DNA from: Bacteroidetes bacterium GWE2_42_24
GTDB lineage: Bacteria; Bacteroidota; Bacteroidia; Bacteroidales; TTA-H9
Direction of reading: 5' to 3'
DNA: 64,000 nt
NCBI GenBank assembly: GCA_001768515.1
Contig: MEOA01000005.1
Location: forward strand, 1-64,000
The notes below the pieces were generated by a model, which searched no databases, was not told the DNA's origin, and worked only from the letters and a program-made list of their open reading frames with translations. The position numbers were made by a program, and so were the translations under genes. Position 1 is the first letter of the stretch; each line of letters begins with the position of its first letter. This document shows positions 46,345-55,322 of this stretch, in pieces.

Positions 46345-46623
46345 TTAAATAATCGCAAGAATATCGGATTCACGCATGATCAGGTAATCTTTACCTTCAA
46401 CATTAATCTCAGTACCCGAATATTTACCATAAAGAACAGTATCACCGATTGATACAGTCATGGGTTCATCTTTTTTACCAGGCCCTACGGCCACTACTGT
46501 CCCCTTCTGGGGTTTTTCTTTTGCAGTATCGGGAATAATGATTCCACCAACAGTTTTTGATTCAGCGACAGCTGCCTCTACGAGCACCCGGTCAGCTAGA
46601 GGTTTCACGTTCAGGTTTGCCAT
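46345..46623 (-). CDS. groES: Co-chaperonin GroES
   Basis: 92 residues from the ATG at 46623 ([16 protein letters not shown]), the usual length. The frame is open 21 codons upstream, but these are outside the family. Forms the heptameric lid of GroEL. The mobile loop is at about 17-32 ([16 protein letters not shown]) and the conserved [14 protein letters not shown] follows near 60-73. First gene of groES-groEL. There is no CIRCE inverted repeat upstream. A sequence resembling a sigma-54 promoter (46670-46685) lies at a suitable distance. Confidence 0.97.
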   Translation of the reverse strand: MANLNVKPLADRVLVEAAVAESKTVGGIIIPDTAKEKPQKGTVVAVGPGKKDEPMTVSIGDTVLYGKYSGTEINVEGKDYLIMRESDILAII

Positions 46624-46669
46624 GATTATAGTATATTTTAATTGAACTTTAAAATTCCGGAGCGAGTCT

Positions 46670-46685
46670 TGCATATTGTGTGCCA
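46670..46685 (-). promoter_or_regulatory. Possible sigma-54-type promoter before groES
   Basis: On the minus strand TGGCAC-ACAAT-ATGCA: the GG and GC doublets are 12 bases apart, as in -24/-12 promoters, but the -12 box reads ATGC rather than TTGC. A start near 46659 would give a 36-base leader. No TAnnTTTG box was found for groES. A sigma-54 activator gene is in this window (59520-60767). Chance match is possible. Confidence 0.3.
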
Positions 46686-46785
46686 TCGGAATCTTTATGT
46701 CAGGCTATTTTTTTACATCGAAACAGAAAACACACATTAGTAATTGATTATCAGTAATTATTTTTCCCTTGTTTATTTTTGATAG

Positions 46786-46819
46786 AGAAAAAAAGCCAGA
46801 ATGTCTATGACATTCTGGC
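46786..46819 (-). terminator. Terminator of the flippase-secG operon
   Basis: Perfect 11-bp stem (GCCAGAATGTC with GACATTCTGGC), 3-base loop, followed on the minus strand by eight T. It lies 26 bases after the secG stop. Confidence 0.92.
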
Positions 46820-46844
46820 ATTATTTTATTACGACTGCTGACGA

Positions 46845-47198
46845 TTATTCCGCAGGTGCTTCAGGTGCACCAGATGGTGGTGCCTGATAGTCAACAGCCT
46901 TCTGTTGACCAGCGGCTTCTTGCTGACGACGCAGTTCAGTGTTAGTGTTTGTATTTTCTGAAACCACACCTCTGGGAATAACAAAAATCGAAAAGAGGCT
47001 AAGAATCAACAAAACAGCTGCAAGCGACCAAGTGCTTTTCTCTAGAAAATCGGCTGTTTTACGAACACCCATGATTTGATTTGAACCGGAAAAGTTGGAA
47101 GCGAGTCCACCACCTTTTGAATTTTGAACCAGCACTACAAGCGTCAAAAGTGCACAAGTAATGAGAATCAGAACAGAGACTAGAATGTATCCACCCAT
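46845..47198 (-). CDS. secG: Preprotein translocase subunit SecG
   Basis: 117 residues. Small two-span subunit of SecYEG. First span at about 4-24 (YILVSVLILITCALLTLVVL), then QNSKGGGLASNFSGSNQIMG, the conserved cytoplasmic loop of SecG, then the second span at about 57-74. The C-terminus is a Gln/Ala/Pro-rich tail (QQEAAGQQKAV...PSGAPEAPAE). Last gene of the operon, 5 bases after the TPR gene. Confidence 0.94.
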   Translation of the reverse strand: MGGYILVSVLILITCALLTLVVLVQNSKGGGLASNFSGSNQIMGVRKTADFLEKSTWSLAAVLLILSLFSIFVIPRGVVSENTNTNTELRRQQEAAGQQKAVDYQAPPSGAPEAPAE

Positions 47199-47203
47199 TG
47201 GAT

Positions 47204-48211
47204 TTAAGATTTATTACTGTTATTCAGTAAGTTTTCAATTTGGCCTGCAAAGTAACTACTTTTTTCGGGAAAATTCAAACTTAATTTCTCAAAAATTTTA
47301 AGTGCCTTCGTTAGATTGCCCTGCGCGACATATATTCGAGCCAGCGTTTCACTGACAATTTCGTCATGGTCAATGTTGCTTTGGTTTACAAACTCATTTT
47401 GATTAAAAAATCCAGCTCTAGGTTTTGACAATTTTGGCTCATCCTCCAAGAACTTATCAATCAGACCAATTTTCCCCGAACGCTCACTCCCTACAGACTC
47501 TTTAGCAAGTAAATCTTCACGCTGTAACAAATCATTTACATCAAAGGGTTTACCACCAGATGAGAATACGGGGCTTAAAGTATGAATCCCAGGCTCGGAA
47601 TCAATCTCAATGGCCTTGCGTATATTCAGTTCCTCTAGTCTTCTGGCAGCCTTCAATTCAGCAAGACGATGATCAATCAGGCTGAGTAATGCATCTTTCT
47701 TGTTCATTCTTACAGCCGATGGCCCATCAAGACCAATCACGGAATCCGATTCTTGTCTCGACTCAATCTCCATATCAGGCATAATCGGCTCTTCAGTAGA
47801 AACATTGTTCTCTTTCAATTCCTCATCAACAAGTTCCTCAACGCTTCCCCTGCCATTTTCTAAATCCAGTTCAGGTTGACTTTCCTGTTCTGATATTGAC
47901 CCAGTGTCTATATCCTCATGAGATTTAGAATCTGATAAAGCTGAATTAACTTTTAAGGATGACTGTAACAAGAAGCGTAACACCTGACGGTCCGTTGCAT
48001 AGGTAGCTGCAATTTTCAGTTGCTTTGCCATATGAACACTACGCTCATTTTGAAGCCCTCGGGCATACACAAGCTGCAATGTCTGGCAATAAGGATATTG
48101 GTCGATCAATTGCGATAGTTTCCACAGTTCATCCGAAGACAGGTGATAGTTACCATTGATAAGCAACAAAAACTCATTACCGGTATTTATATCCATATTG
48201 ATCATGGGCAT
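47204..48211 (-). CDS. Bacteroidota-type TPR protein upstream of secG
   Basis: 335 residues, no signal peptide or membrane span. The N-terminal part (about 10-90) is helical (SSDELWKLSQLIDQYPYCQT, then VHMAKQLKIAATYATDRQVL). A long acidic, low-complexity middle follows (about 95-270). The C-terminus (about 280-330) holds one TPR-like unit (LARIYVAQGNLTKALKIFEK). Its role is unknown. Position between lptE (2 bases) and secG (5 bases) suggests a link to envelope transport. Confidence 0.75.
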   Translation of the reverse strand: MPMINMDINTGNEFLLLINGNYHLSSDELWKLSQLIDQYPYCQTLQLVYARGLQNERSVHMAKQLKIAATYATDRQVLRFLLQSSLKVNSALSDSKSHEDIDTGSISEQESQPELDLENGRGSVEELVDEELKENNVSTEEPIMPDMEIESRQESDSVIGLDGPSAVRMNKKDALLSLIDHRLAELKAARRLEELNIRKAIEIDSEPGIHTLSPVFSSGGKPFDVNDLLQREDLLAKESVGSERSGKIGLIDKFLEDEPKLSKPRAGFFNQNEFVNQSNIDHDEIVSETLARIYVAQGNLTKALKIFEKLSLNFPEKSSYFAGQIENLLNNSNKS

Positions 48212-48213
48212 AA

Positions 48214-48729
48214 TTACCAGTTAACAACTGCTTTATTGAAAATGTCATCAACAAGTGCTTCAGTGATTGTCGCCACAAGATTATCCTGCACAACATTTAA
48301 ATCAAGAGTGCTGCTGTAATCTTCAAACCGCGAAAATGACTGCTCGAAGTTTTGTGTTTCGTCAACATTATTCACAAAGATTACTTTAACTGTAACTGTT
48401 AATCGATACTGGGCAGCAACATCATTGCCTTGTATGGCAGTTGGCGATGCGGTGTAGCCAGTAATATGTCCCTCGATTGAAAGATCTCCCCTTGAATTGA
48501 CAAGATCAAGGCGCGTTTGGCTGGCAAAACGATCACGCAAAGCATCTGTAAGGGTTGAGCTTAATGCAGGGTTAATGAGCGCTGCCTCATTCGAAAAATA
48601 GCCGATGCTGATAGTCTTTGCCTCCAGCGGAATGGATGCACCAGTAAAAGAATAACTCAGAGAACACCCCTGAAAGAATACGCCAAAAAAGAAGGCAAGG
48701 AAGAATAGAAGGATTGTACGACGATTCAT
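48214..48729 (-). CDS. lptE: LPS assembly lipoprotein LptE
   Basis: 171 residues from the ATG at 48729 (MNRRTILLFFLAFFF). A start 9 codons upstream is possible but would precede the signal. Lipobox FFQGC with C22. The mature start SLSYSFTGASIPLEAKTISI and the rest fit the Bacteroidota LptE family, the lipoprotein plug of the LptD outer-membrane LPS transporter. Downstream of the O-antigen ligase gene. A sigma-54 activator family gene that often neighbours lptE in this phylum lies elsewhere here (59.5 kb). Confidence 0.82.
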   Translation of the reverse strand: MNRRTILLFFLAFFFGVFFQGCSLSYSFTGASIPLEAKTISIGYFSNEAALINPALSSTLTDALRDRFASQTRLDLVNSRGDLSIEGHITGYTASPTAIQGNDVAAQYRLTVTVKVIFVNNVDETQNFEQSFSRFEDYSSTLDLNVVQDNLVATITEALVDDIFNKAVVNW

Positions 48730-48765
48730 TATTACCGGAGAATTAATACCCCGCAAAGGTAATGA

Positions 48766-50253
48766 TTAACAAAGATCAGTGGGGATTTCGCTTTCAGATG
48801 CGTTATCAGCCTCTCCCTTTCTCTCACCGCGGCTGTACACATCAAGCGAGACAAGCATTGCAATAAATGCCCATACTGGCACAGAAAGTTTGTCTGTATC
48901 AAGAAAATTATTGAGCAGACCATGAACGAAATAGGTAATCAACCCAACAGTAACAGCCAGCGAAACAGCCCTCATCCGCCGATCAGTCAGCTTATGTCTC
49001 AACGAGAGACCATAATACACAACAACAATAACCAGTGCAACAACGATGAGCATACCAGGAATCCCCTGCTCAGACATTGGCCCGATGAACTCACTGTGGG
49101 CATTACCTTTATCCCCGGCATTGGTACTAATAATCGTCTTCTCGCGTGTCATCTGATAAGGCGCATAAACAAACTGATAAGTACCCGGACCCCAGCCAAG
49201 CAATGGGCGCTCTTTGGTTAACCTGAAAGCGGCCTGCCAACGGTTAATTCGCTCAAGATTGGATGCATCTGATGAAATGTTGCTGATAGAACGAACATGT
49301 TCGACAAAATTGGCAGATGAATCTTGCTTATTTTTCTCTAACCGATCAAGTATTTCACGTTGAAAAACACTAAAAACGGTCACTATCGAAGCTATTGCCA
49401 AGAAAATATATTTGAATTTAATCTTAAGCCAAACGGCTATGGCTACTGCCAATCCGGCGAAGCTTCCAATCCAGGCTGCCCGGCTATAACTGAGAAAAAG
49501 TCCAATAAGAAGTAATGTCAGAACTCCCACTCCGGCCAATCTGACATAAAAGCTAAAATCACGATTAAAACTTAACACCAAAGCTGGCGGCAGCATTAGG
49601 GCGAGAATGGCACCATAGGCTGTATGGTCGTTGTAAAAAGGTGTCATAACCGAGTTCCCTATCTCTTCATTGAATCCAAAAGAGGCATGATGTACAGTTG
49701 AATATACAACCACAACGCCAAGCGGTATTAAATAAGCCCAAAAAAAACGCCAGATAAACCGATGATCCCGAAAGAGTAATACTCCCATAAAAAAGAAGGG
49801 AACCACAAACCAAAGTCTCGACAGGAGGTATTTGAATGAAACAATTGGAATTTCACTATTGATACAGGTCAACAGCATCCAGAGAAGCTGGATGAGAATG
49901 ACCACACTTATTGGATGCCTGAGTATCTTCCAGTCATATTGTCGTTCATAAAAAAGTTTTATGAAGAAAATAATCAACAGCCCAAACATCAGCGGCTCGG
50001 AAGGGATACTAACGCCAAACCCTAATTCAGAATCAGCCATATTGATAGCCAGAGGGGTAGAGGCCACAGCCATGATCCAGACAAAATCAAGCGAAAACAA
50101 AAAGAAAAATATAAAAAGAACACCTATGGGAAACAAAAAGCCCCAGTACTTCTGATGAATAATAAGATAGACACTGGCTACCAGATAAATGATAGTAACC
50201 AGATAAAACCACTTCATGCGAAAGGCAGGAACGATTGATTCCTTAGCAGGCAT
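48766..50253 (-). CDS. O-antigen ligase / polymerase family (Wzy_C)
   Basis: 495 residues with about a dozen membrane spans and a large central loop (about 290-375). It contains FLSYSRAAWIGSFAGLAVAI at about 247-266, the Wzy_C/WaaL landmark, and LGWGPGTYQFVYAPY at about 357-371. It either joins O-antigen to lipid A core (ligase) or polymerises repeat units. The two cannot be told apart by sequence alone. The ATG overlaps the stop of the upstream chain-length gene by one base, so the two are co-translated. Confidence 0.82.
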   Translation of the reverse strand: MPAKESIVPAFRMKWFYLVTIIYLVASVYLIIHQKYWGFLFPIGVLFIFFFLFSLDFVWIMAVASTPLAINMADSELGFGVSIPSEPLMFGLLIIFFIKLFYERQYDWKILRHPISVVILIQLLWMLLTCINSEIPIVSFKYLLSRLWFVVPFFFMGVLLFRDHRFIWRFFWAYLIPLGVVVVYSTVHHASFGFNEEIGNSVMTPFYNDHTAYGAILALMLPPALVLSFNRDFSFYVRLAGVGVLTLLLIGLFLSYSRAAWIGSFAGLAVAIAVWLKIKFKYIFLAIASIVTVFSVFQREILDRLEKNKQDSSANFVEHVRSISNISSDASNLERINRWQAAFRLTKERPLLGWGPGTYQFVYAPYQMTREKTIISTNAGDKGNAHSEFIGPMSEQGIPGMLIVVALVIVVVYYGLSLRHKLTDRRMRAVSLAVTVGLITYFVHGLLNNFLDTDKLSVPVWAFIAMLVSLDVYSRGERKGEADNASESEIPTDLC

Positions 50254-51221
50254 TACTGTTTGCTTGATTTACGGAATGACACTTTTAAAGATGCGTTTTC
50301 CAGAATTCCAATGGTCAGAATTGATAACAATAAAACTGACAAGAGGCTGCCGGCTACAATAATCCACCGGACTGGGGTGGCCTTCTTATCAGGAATATCT
50401 GGCGATGTCACAAGGTTTACATATGAGAATTGACGATCCAGATTCATCTGGGCAATGTCATATTCTTTCTGATAGTCTGAATAAACAAGTGCATCAGCCT
50501 GTAACAGGCTAACAAGATAAACGATCTCTCCTCCTTTTTCCTCGAGGCTTTTTCTAAGCCTGGCCACTTCCGGCGAATTAACGTTGCCTCCACTGGTCTT
50601 CAGAACACCGCGCATTACTTCACGCGACTGCTCATCATAACCAGGGACAAGACCATATTCAACGCCCAACTTAAGCATACGATTTTCAATTGAATCAATC
50701 TTGATCTTTTTCCTGTCAAGGTGACGCTTATACATCGCGACGACCTCTTCAAACTTATTGTTATGAAGAGATCTGACTTTCAAATTGTAAGCATCAAGGA
50801 TCCCATTAATAATATCACGAGCCAATATAGGATCAGTATCCAGCACCTCTATCATAACGGCTTCATAAGGTGTTTTATTGATCCTGATATTTTTTCCGTA
50901 CTCATAATAAAGGGTTGACCTCCATAACGCATTCAGGGTATCAATCCCGTAATGCCCGATCAGATTAAACCTATTCACCACACTATCACGTATCGATGCT
51001 GACTGCATGATCTGGAGCATTTGCTCAGTTTCACTTTCATCACTGTATGGAGCGACATTTGAAGGGTAAGCGATTGCAAACGACTTGTATCGCGGTGGAA
51101 TAAAATGCTTCCCTGAAAACACCACTGAGAATAACAGTGTTATGCCCAGAATAACAGAAAGGTGTACCTTCCACTTGAGGACAAGTTTTAAAATATTAAC
51201 ACTTCTGAAGTAATTTTCCAT
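50253..51221 (-). CDS. Wzz-like chain-length/export protein, copy 2
   Basis: 322 residues from the ATG at 51221 (MENYFRSVNILKLVLK). An upstream TTG at 51290 would overlap the previous gene and adds no family sequence. Span 1 is at about 19-38 (VHLSVILGITLLFSVVFSG). A long periplasmic helical part follows, and a second span is near the end (WIIVAGSLLSVLLLSILTIG). This is the Wzz/BexC plan without a tyrosine kinase domain. Related to the next gene in plan, including ETEQMLQIMQSASIRDSVV against EQTEQMIQILNSNLIRDKVI, so the pair is a tandem duplication. Confidence 0.8.
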   Translation of the reverse strand: MENYFRSVNILKLVLKWKVHLSVILGITLLFSVVFSGKHFIPPRYKSFAIAYPSNVAPYSDESETEQMLQIMQSASIRDSVVNRFNLIGHYGIDTLNALWRSTLYYEYGKNIRINKTPYEAVMIEVLDTDPILARDIINGILDAYNLKVRSLHNNKFEEVVAMYKRHLDRKKIKIDSIENRMLKLGVEYGLVPGYDEQSREVMRGVLKTSGGNVNSPEVARLRKSLEEKGGEIVYLVSLLQADALVYSDYQKEYDIAQMNLDRQFSYVNLVTSPDIPDKKATPVRWIIVAGSLLSVLLLSILTIGILENASLKVSFRKSSKQ

Positions 51222-51286
51222 GGATTCAAGATTAACGATAACTAGTTCGGGAATAAGGCTATATAAGTTTTTTAGAGATATCTGAC

Positions 51287-52360
51287 TCAAAAGGTCTTCA
51301 AATGGAAGCGCTTCGTTGATAACTGAGGTCGGGGCTTTTTTTTTTCATTATCCAGACTGAATCTTTCAATACCTGCAGCAACAATAACTGCCAACATAAA
51401 AGTTGAAAGCATTGTAAAAAGAACGATTAGCCAACGAATTGGATAGGACTTTTCCTCGGCTGGATACGCTGTATTTACAACAAATTTTTGGGGAAGACTT
51501 TGGGTGGCATCTACCATTGCCTGATCATATCGCGCCTTGATGAAACTCAGTTGTTTCTTCTCATGCTCAAGTTGATTTCTCAATGACACATAAGCACCAC
51601 CGTATAAGGCTAATATATGGAGTTTATCTTCCAGGGCTTTGATACCAGCTTTATTTGCTTTGGCTATTTCAATAGCCAATTGTTGGTTCATCATCTCTGA
51701 TTGGGTTTCGTAATCATAAACTCCAAGCTTTCGAAGCTCAGTGAGAGAATCCTCCATGGCTTTGATCTCCGATTGCAATTTTAAGTATTCACTTTCAACG
51801 ATATGATAGGCCTGTTGCGCCCGCTCATGCTGCATAAAAGTTTTGGTTGAATCGTACAACATACTGATGTCATTGGCAATATTGGCCGCAACAATAGGAT
51901 CAGCATCATATACAGTAATCTTGATAGCCATATTTTCAGTTCTTCTGAACTCAATATTGGCTGTATATTCATCATACAAGCGGGTTAGAGCACGACGAGA
52001 ACTCTTCTCGATGCCGTAATGCTTCATTAAATCATACTTACTAATGACTTTATCACGGATCAGATTTGAATTTAAAATCTGAATCATCTGCTCTGTCTGT
52101 TCCTCAGCACCAAACTCCATAACATCCTGCTGAGGAGTATTAGCCTCATTCAGCAACACCTTTGATATCCCGCTGGTCGAAACAGGATACATTATCACTA
52201 CCGATTTAAACATAGGCTTTATGAACCATGGCGAGGAAAAAACGAACGAAGCAACTAGTGCTAATACCAACACAGAAGCCATTGGCTTTCGCCATCGGTT
52301 AAGGAAGTAAAGCAATGTCAGCGAGTTAAATTCACTGCTGGCATCTAAATCTTCTCTCAT
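51287..52360 (-). CDS. Wzz-like chain-length/export protein, copy 1
   Basis: 357 residues. Span 1 at about 27-46 (ASVLVLALVASFVFSSP), a long helical periplasmic segment (coiled coil at about 180-290), span 2 at about 313-333. It controls or couples polysaccharide chain length and export in the Wzx/Wzy route. Paralogous with copy 2 (shared EQTEQMIQILNSNLIRDKVI pattern). No kinase domain or Wza-type outer-membrane channel gene is present in the cluster. 84 bases from the flippase stop. Confidence 0.8.
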   Translation of the reverse strand: MREDLDASSEFNSLTLLYFLNRWRKPMASVLVLALVASFVFSSPWFIKPMFKSVVIMYPVSTSGISKVLLNEANTPQQDVMEFGAEEQTEQMIQILNSNLIRDKVISKYDLMKHYGIEKSSRRALTRLYDEYTANIEFRRTENMAIKITVYDADPIVAANIANDISMLYDSTKTFMQHERAQQAYHIVESEYLKLQSEIKAMEDSLTELRKLGVYDYETQSEMMNQQLAIEIAKANKAGIKALEDKLHILALYGGAYVSLRNQLEHEKKQLSFIKARYDQAMVDATQSLPQKFVVNTAYPAEEKSYPIRWLIVLFTMLSTFMLAVIVAAGIERFSLDNEKKKPRPQLSTKRFHLKTF

Positions 52361-52444
52361 AGAACGGAGTGGTTTATTTCACAAAATGTCAAACGAACGG
52401 CCAAAAGTATAAAAATAAAGCCGAATCACCAACTAGGGTCATTT

Positions 52445-53944
52445 TCAGGTTGTCTGATCATTAACAGGGCGAGGCTGCAAAAGATGAATAAGCAACTTCA
52501 AATCCAACAACTTCAAAGAAAACACAAGAATTAGAATTAAAATTCCGGATATTATAACCGAATACACCCAGCTTAAGGTGGTCGATTTTAATATGGATGC
52601 CATCAAAAAAGCTAATGCAAGAAAAGCTATCAGCCGAACTAAATACCCATAATTGACATTTATTTTAAAAACTTTAATAACCAATACTATCTGGATTGCA
52701 GCCGATATGTATTGCGATACCAAGCTTGCCAACCCAGATCCAAAGGCCATCAGGGAAGGCACAAGTACCAAATTGAGAATGACACTACAGATCATCGAAA
52801 GTGCGGCAGTCAGGTTAAGTTTTAATAGGCTGCCATGAGCTGTCAGCAAGGTTCCCATCACATAACTCGAGGAGATTGCCACAAAGCCAAACATCAGTAA
52901 ACCAAACAACCGTGCAGCCTGCTGAATACGTATTACAAAATCTGTTGTGGTTTCTTCGGCATGTAGAGGATAGAGCATTGTCATCACCTCATACCTGAAG
53001 ACGAACGATAGAATTGCAACACTTACGCTAAGCACGAAAACCAACGTAAATGACAATTTAAGCATGGGACGGATATCTTGCTTATTTTTCAGCATATTGG
53101 CAAAGAGGGGGAGCAATAGGACCGAAAAAAGATAAGCAACCATATTCACAGCATCAAGAATTCTAAAAGCTGAAGCATAAATCCCAACCTGAGTTTCCCC
53201 CACTCCTTTGGGCAACAAACGCTCTATAAAGACCGAATCAACCCGATTGTAAGATGTCATTAGCAGCACCAGAATTGCATAGGGAAAACTCTTTTTGACA
53301 ATCATCAGGATAAAAGGCCAGTTCCAATTAAGTCTTTTAAATGCCGACTTTCTGATAACAACCACCAATCCGATGATTACAGTTATCAAGTAGGAAACCG
53401 TCTGGGCATAGACAAACCATTCCAGTTTAAAAACCTTCCGTGTCGCCGGATACCAGATCAAAAACCCGAGCAAGAGAATCATAAAAACTCTGTCAAGAAC
53501 CGAGAGGATACTATCTGTCTTAAAAAGTAATAAACCACTGATGTTTGACCGCAGGTAAAGGATGAATGAAAGCAAAAACTGGTTAAATCCTACCACTGCA
53601 AGTAATCTAAGCTGCTGCTGATCATAGCCGATCAGCAAACCGGTAATCATGGTAAAAATAAAGTAAACAACCAACAACAGCAATTTAACAACAAAGATGT
53701 TGGAGAAATGCTTGTGGAGTAAGTGGCTGTTTTGCGCAATGTTGCGAATGTTGAAGTTGGTGATTCCAAGATCGAGGATAATGTTAAAAAGAAACGAAAA
53801 GTTTAAAATTGTAAAATAGAAACCATACGCCTCTGTCCCTACCAAGTTTTGAAATTGCAAATCAATTCCAAAAATCCAGAATGGCTTAATGATCAGATTA
53901 AGAAAAAGTAGAAGTACAAGATTTGTAAGAAACTTTCGTTGCAT
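52445..53944 (-). CDS. Polysaccharide flippase (Wzx/MATE-like)
   Basis: 499 residues with 12-14 predicted spans. The N-terminal part (LVLLLFLNLIIKPFWIFGID...) and the C-terminal domain with a GSGLASLVSQYISAAIQIVLV-type segment fit the polysaccharide biosynthesis/MVIN-MATE superfamily. It moves lipid-linked repeat units across the inner membrane. First gene of the seven-gene minus-strand operon ending in secG. A TACATTTG box at 54076-54069 upstream is a candidate promoter with a leader of about 120 bases. Confidence 0.85.
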   Translation of the reverse strand: MQRKFLTNLVLLLFLNLIIKPFWIFGIDLQFQNLVGTEAYGFYFTILNFSFLFNIILDLGITNFNIRNIAQNSHLLHKHFSNIFVVKLLLLVVYFIFTMITGLLIGYDQQQLRLLAVVGFNQFLLSFILYLRSNISGLLLFKTDSILSVLDRVFMILLLGFLIWYPATRKVFKLEWFVYAQTVSYLITVIIGLVVVIRKSAFKRLNWNWPFILMIVKKSFPYAILVLLMTSYNRVDSVFIERLLPKGVGETQVGIYASAFRILDAVNMVAYLFSVLLLPLFANMLKNKQDIRPMLKLSFTLVFVLSVSVAILSFVFRYEVMTMLYPLHAEETTTDFVIRIQQAARLFGLLMFGFVAISSSYVMGTLLTAHGSLLKLNLTAALSMICSVILNLVLVPSLMAFGSGLASLVSQYISAAIQIVLVIKVFKINVNYGYLVRLIAFLALAFLMASILKSTTLSWVYSVIISGILILILVFSLKLLDLKLLIHLLQPRPVNDQTT

Positions 53945-54154
53945 CTAAATAACATTTGAACAGAAGAGACATCTGTTTTAAACAGCAACAGACATCCGAC
54001 TAACTTCTTTCAACAAAGATCCCGGACATCCTGCTAATCTGTATGAATTCGGGAAACTAGCCACGCAACAAATGTACAATTATTCTGTCTCTGAACAGCA
54101 GTAGCATTTTTGGCCAGAATACCTAAAAACCCAGCTTAAACCCCCAATGTTTCG

Positions 54155-54162
54155 TATTTTTG
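54155..54162 (+). promoter_or_regulatory. -7 element that places the glycosyltransferase start downstream
   Basis: TATTTTTG, exact TAnnTTTG. It lies after the ATG at 54147 but before the TTG at 54186, so the ATG would be upstream of the transcript start. Confidence 0.5.
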
Positions 54163-54185
54163 AGCTCTCAACAATCATCTCAGCC

Positions 54186-55319
54186 TTGAACATTGCCATT
54201 AACACCCGTATGTTACTGAAAGACCGACTTGAAGGAATAGGTTGGTTTACCTATGAATCCTTCATCCGTATAACACAGCAACATCCCGAGCACCAATTCT
54301 ACTTCTTATTTGATCGGAAATGGTCACCAGATTTTGTATTTTCTACCAACATCACCCCGATTGTTGTTCCGCCACCGGCACGTCATCCAATCTTAATAAA
54401 GATATGGTATGACATCTGCGTCCCTTTCGTTCTGAAAAAAATAAACGCCGATCTATTTGTTAGTCCCGATGCCATGCTCTCACTCAACACCAGAGTTCCC
54501 ACCCTGTTGGTTATTCATGATCTGAATTTTGAACATTATCCCAATGATCTACCCAGGTTCACCGGTAAATTTTATCGTAACCAGACTCCTAAGTTTGCCG
54601 CTCATGCTTCACGGATTGCCACTGTATCGGAATTCTCTAAAAATGATATCGTTGCAAATTACGGAACCGATGGTGACAAAATTGACGTTGTCTACAATGG
54701 AGCCAATGAAAACTTTCACCCTATCGACAACCGGCTTCAGCAGCAGACCCGTCTGCAATACAGTGACGGCATTCCCTATTTTCTTTTTGTCGGCTCACTC
54801 CATCCCCGAAAAAACCTGGCAAACCTCTTCAAGGCCTTTGACATTTATTGTACCCGAAATGCAGGAATCGAAACAAACCTGCTGATTGTAGGAGAGCGAA
54901 GATGGTGGACGAACCAGATACAGGAAGCATACAATTCGATGCTTTACCAAAACAGGGTCAGGTTTACAGGTCGAGTCTCAACCGACAGCCTTCACAAAAT
55001 TGTAGCCTCAGCACTTACTCTAACGTATGTTTCCAACTTCGAGGGCTTCGGAATACCAATCATTGAAGCTTTCAGGTGCGGAACCCCGGTAATCACAAGC
55101 AATGTAACTTCAATGCCAGAGATAGCTGGTGGAGCAGCTTTACTAACCGATCCCTCTTCACCCGAATCAATTTCTGATGCCATGAAACAATTGGCAACCG
55201 ATAAGCGTCTAAGAGACGAATTGGTTCAAAAAGGATTGGAGCGGGCTAAAGCTTTCAGCTGGAATCAAACTGCAGATAAGCTATGGGATTCAATGAACAA
55301 AATCACTCAATCACGATAA
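54186..55319 (+). CDS. Glycosyltransferase family 4/1-type (GT-B)
   Basis: 377 residues from a TTG at 54186 (LNIAINTRMLLKDRLEGIGW), the conserved start of many Bacteroidota family 4 enzymes. The ATG at 54147 precedes the -7 box at 54155. The C-terminal GT-B half has FVGSLHPRKNLANLFKAFDI at about 211-230, and SNFEGFGIPIIEAFRCGTPV with TSNVTSMPEIAGGAA, the nucleotide-sugar site with the EX7E glutamates. It likely adds a hexose to a cell-surface glycan. purD follows 3 bases after the stop. Transcribed away from the polysaccharide operon. Confidence 0.87.
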   Translation: MNIAINTRMLLKDRLEGIGWFTYESFIRITQQHPEHQFYFLFDRKWSPDFVFSTNITPIVVPPPARHPILIKIWYDICVPFVLKKINADLFVSPDAMLSLNTRVPTLLVIHDLNFEHYPNDLPRFTGKFYRNQTPKFAAHASRIATVSEFSKNDIVANYGTDGDKIDVVYNGANENFHPIDNRLQQQTRLQYSDGIPYFLFVGSLHPRKNLANLFKAFDIYCTRNAGIETNLLIVGERRWWTNQIQEAYNSMLYQNRVRFTGRVSTDSLHKIVASALTLTYVSNFEGFGIPIIEAFRCGTPVITSNVTSMPEIAGGAALLTDPSSPESISDAMKQLATDKRLRDELVQKGLERAKAFSWNQTADKLWDSMNKITQSR

Positions 55320-55322
55320 TAA

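Noticed and set aside
46624..46844. A CIRCE element (HrcA site) before groES.
   Set aside because: The TTAGCACTC-N9-GAGTGCTAA repeat is not present on either strand in this interval.
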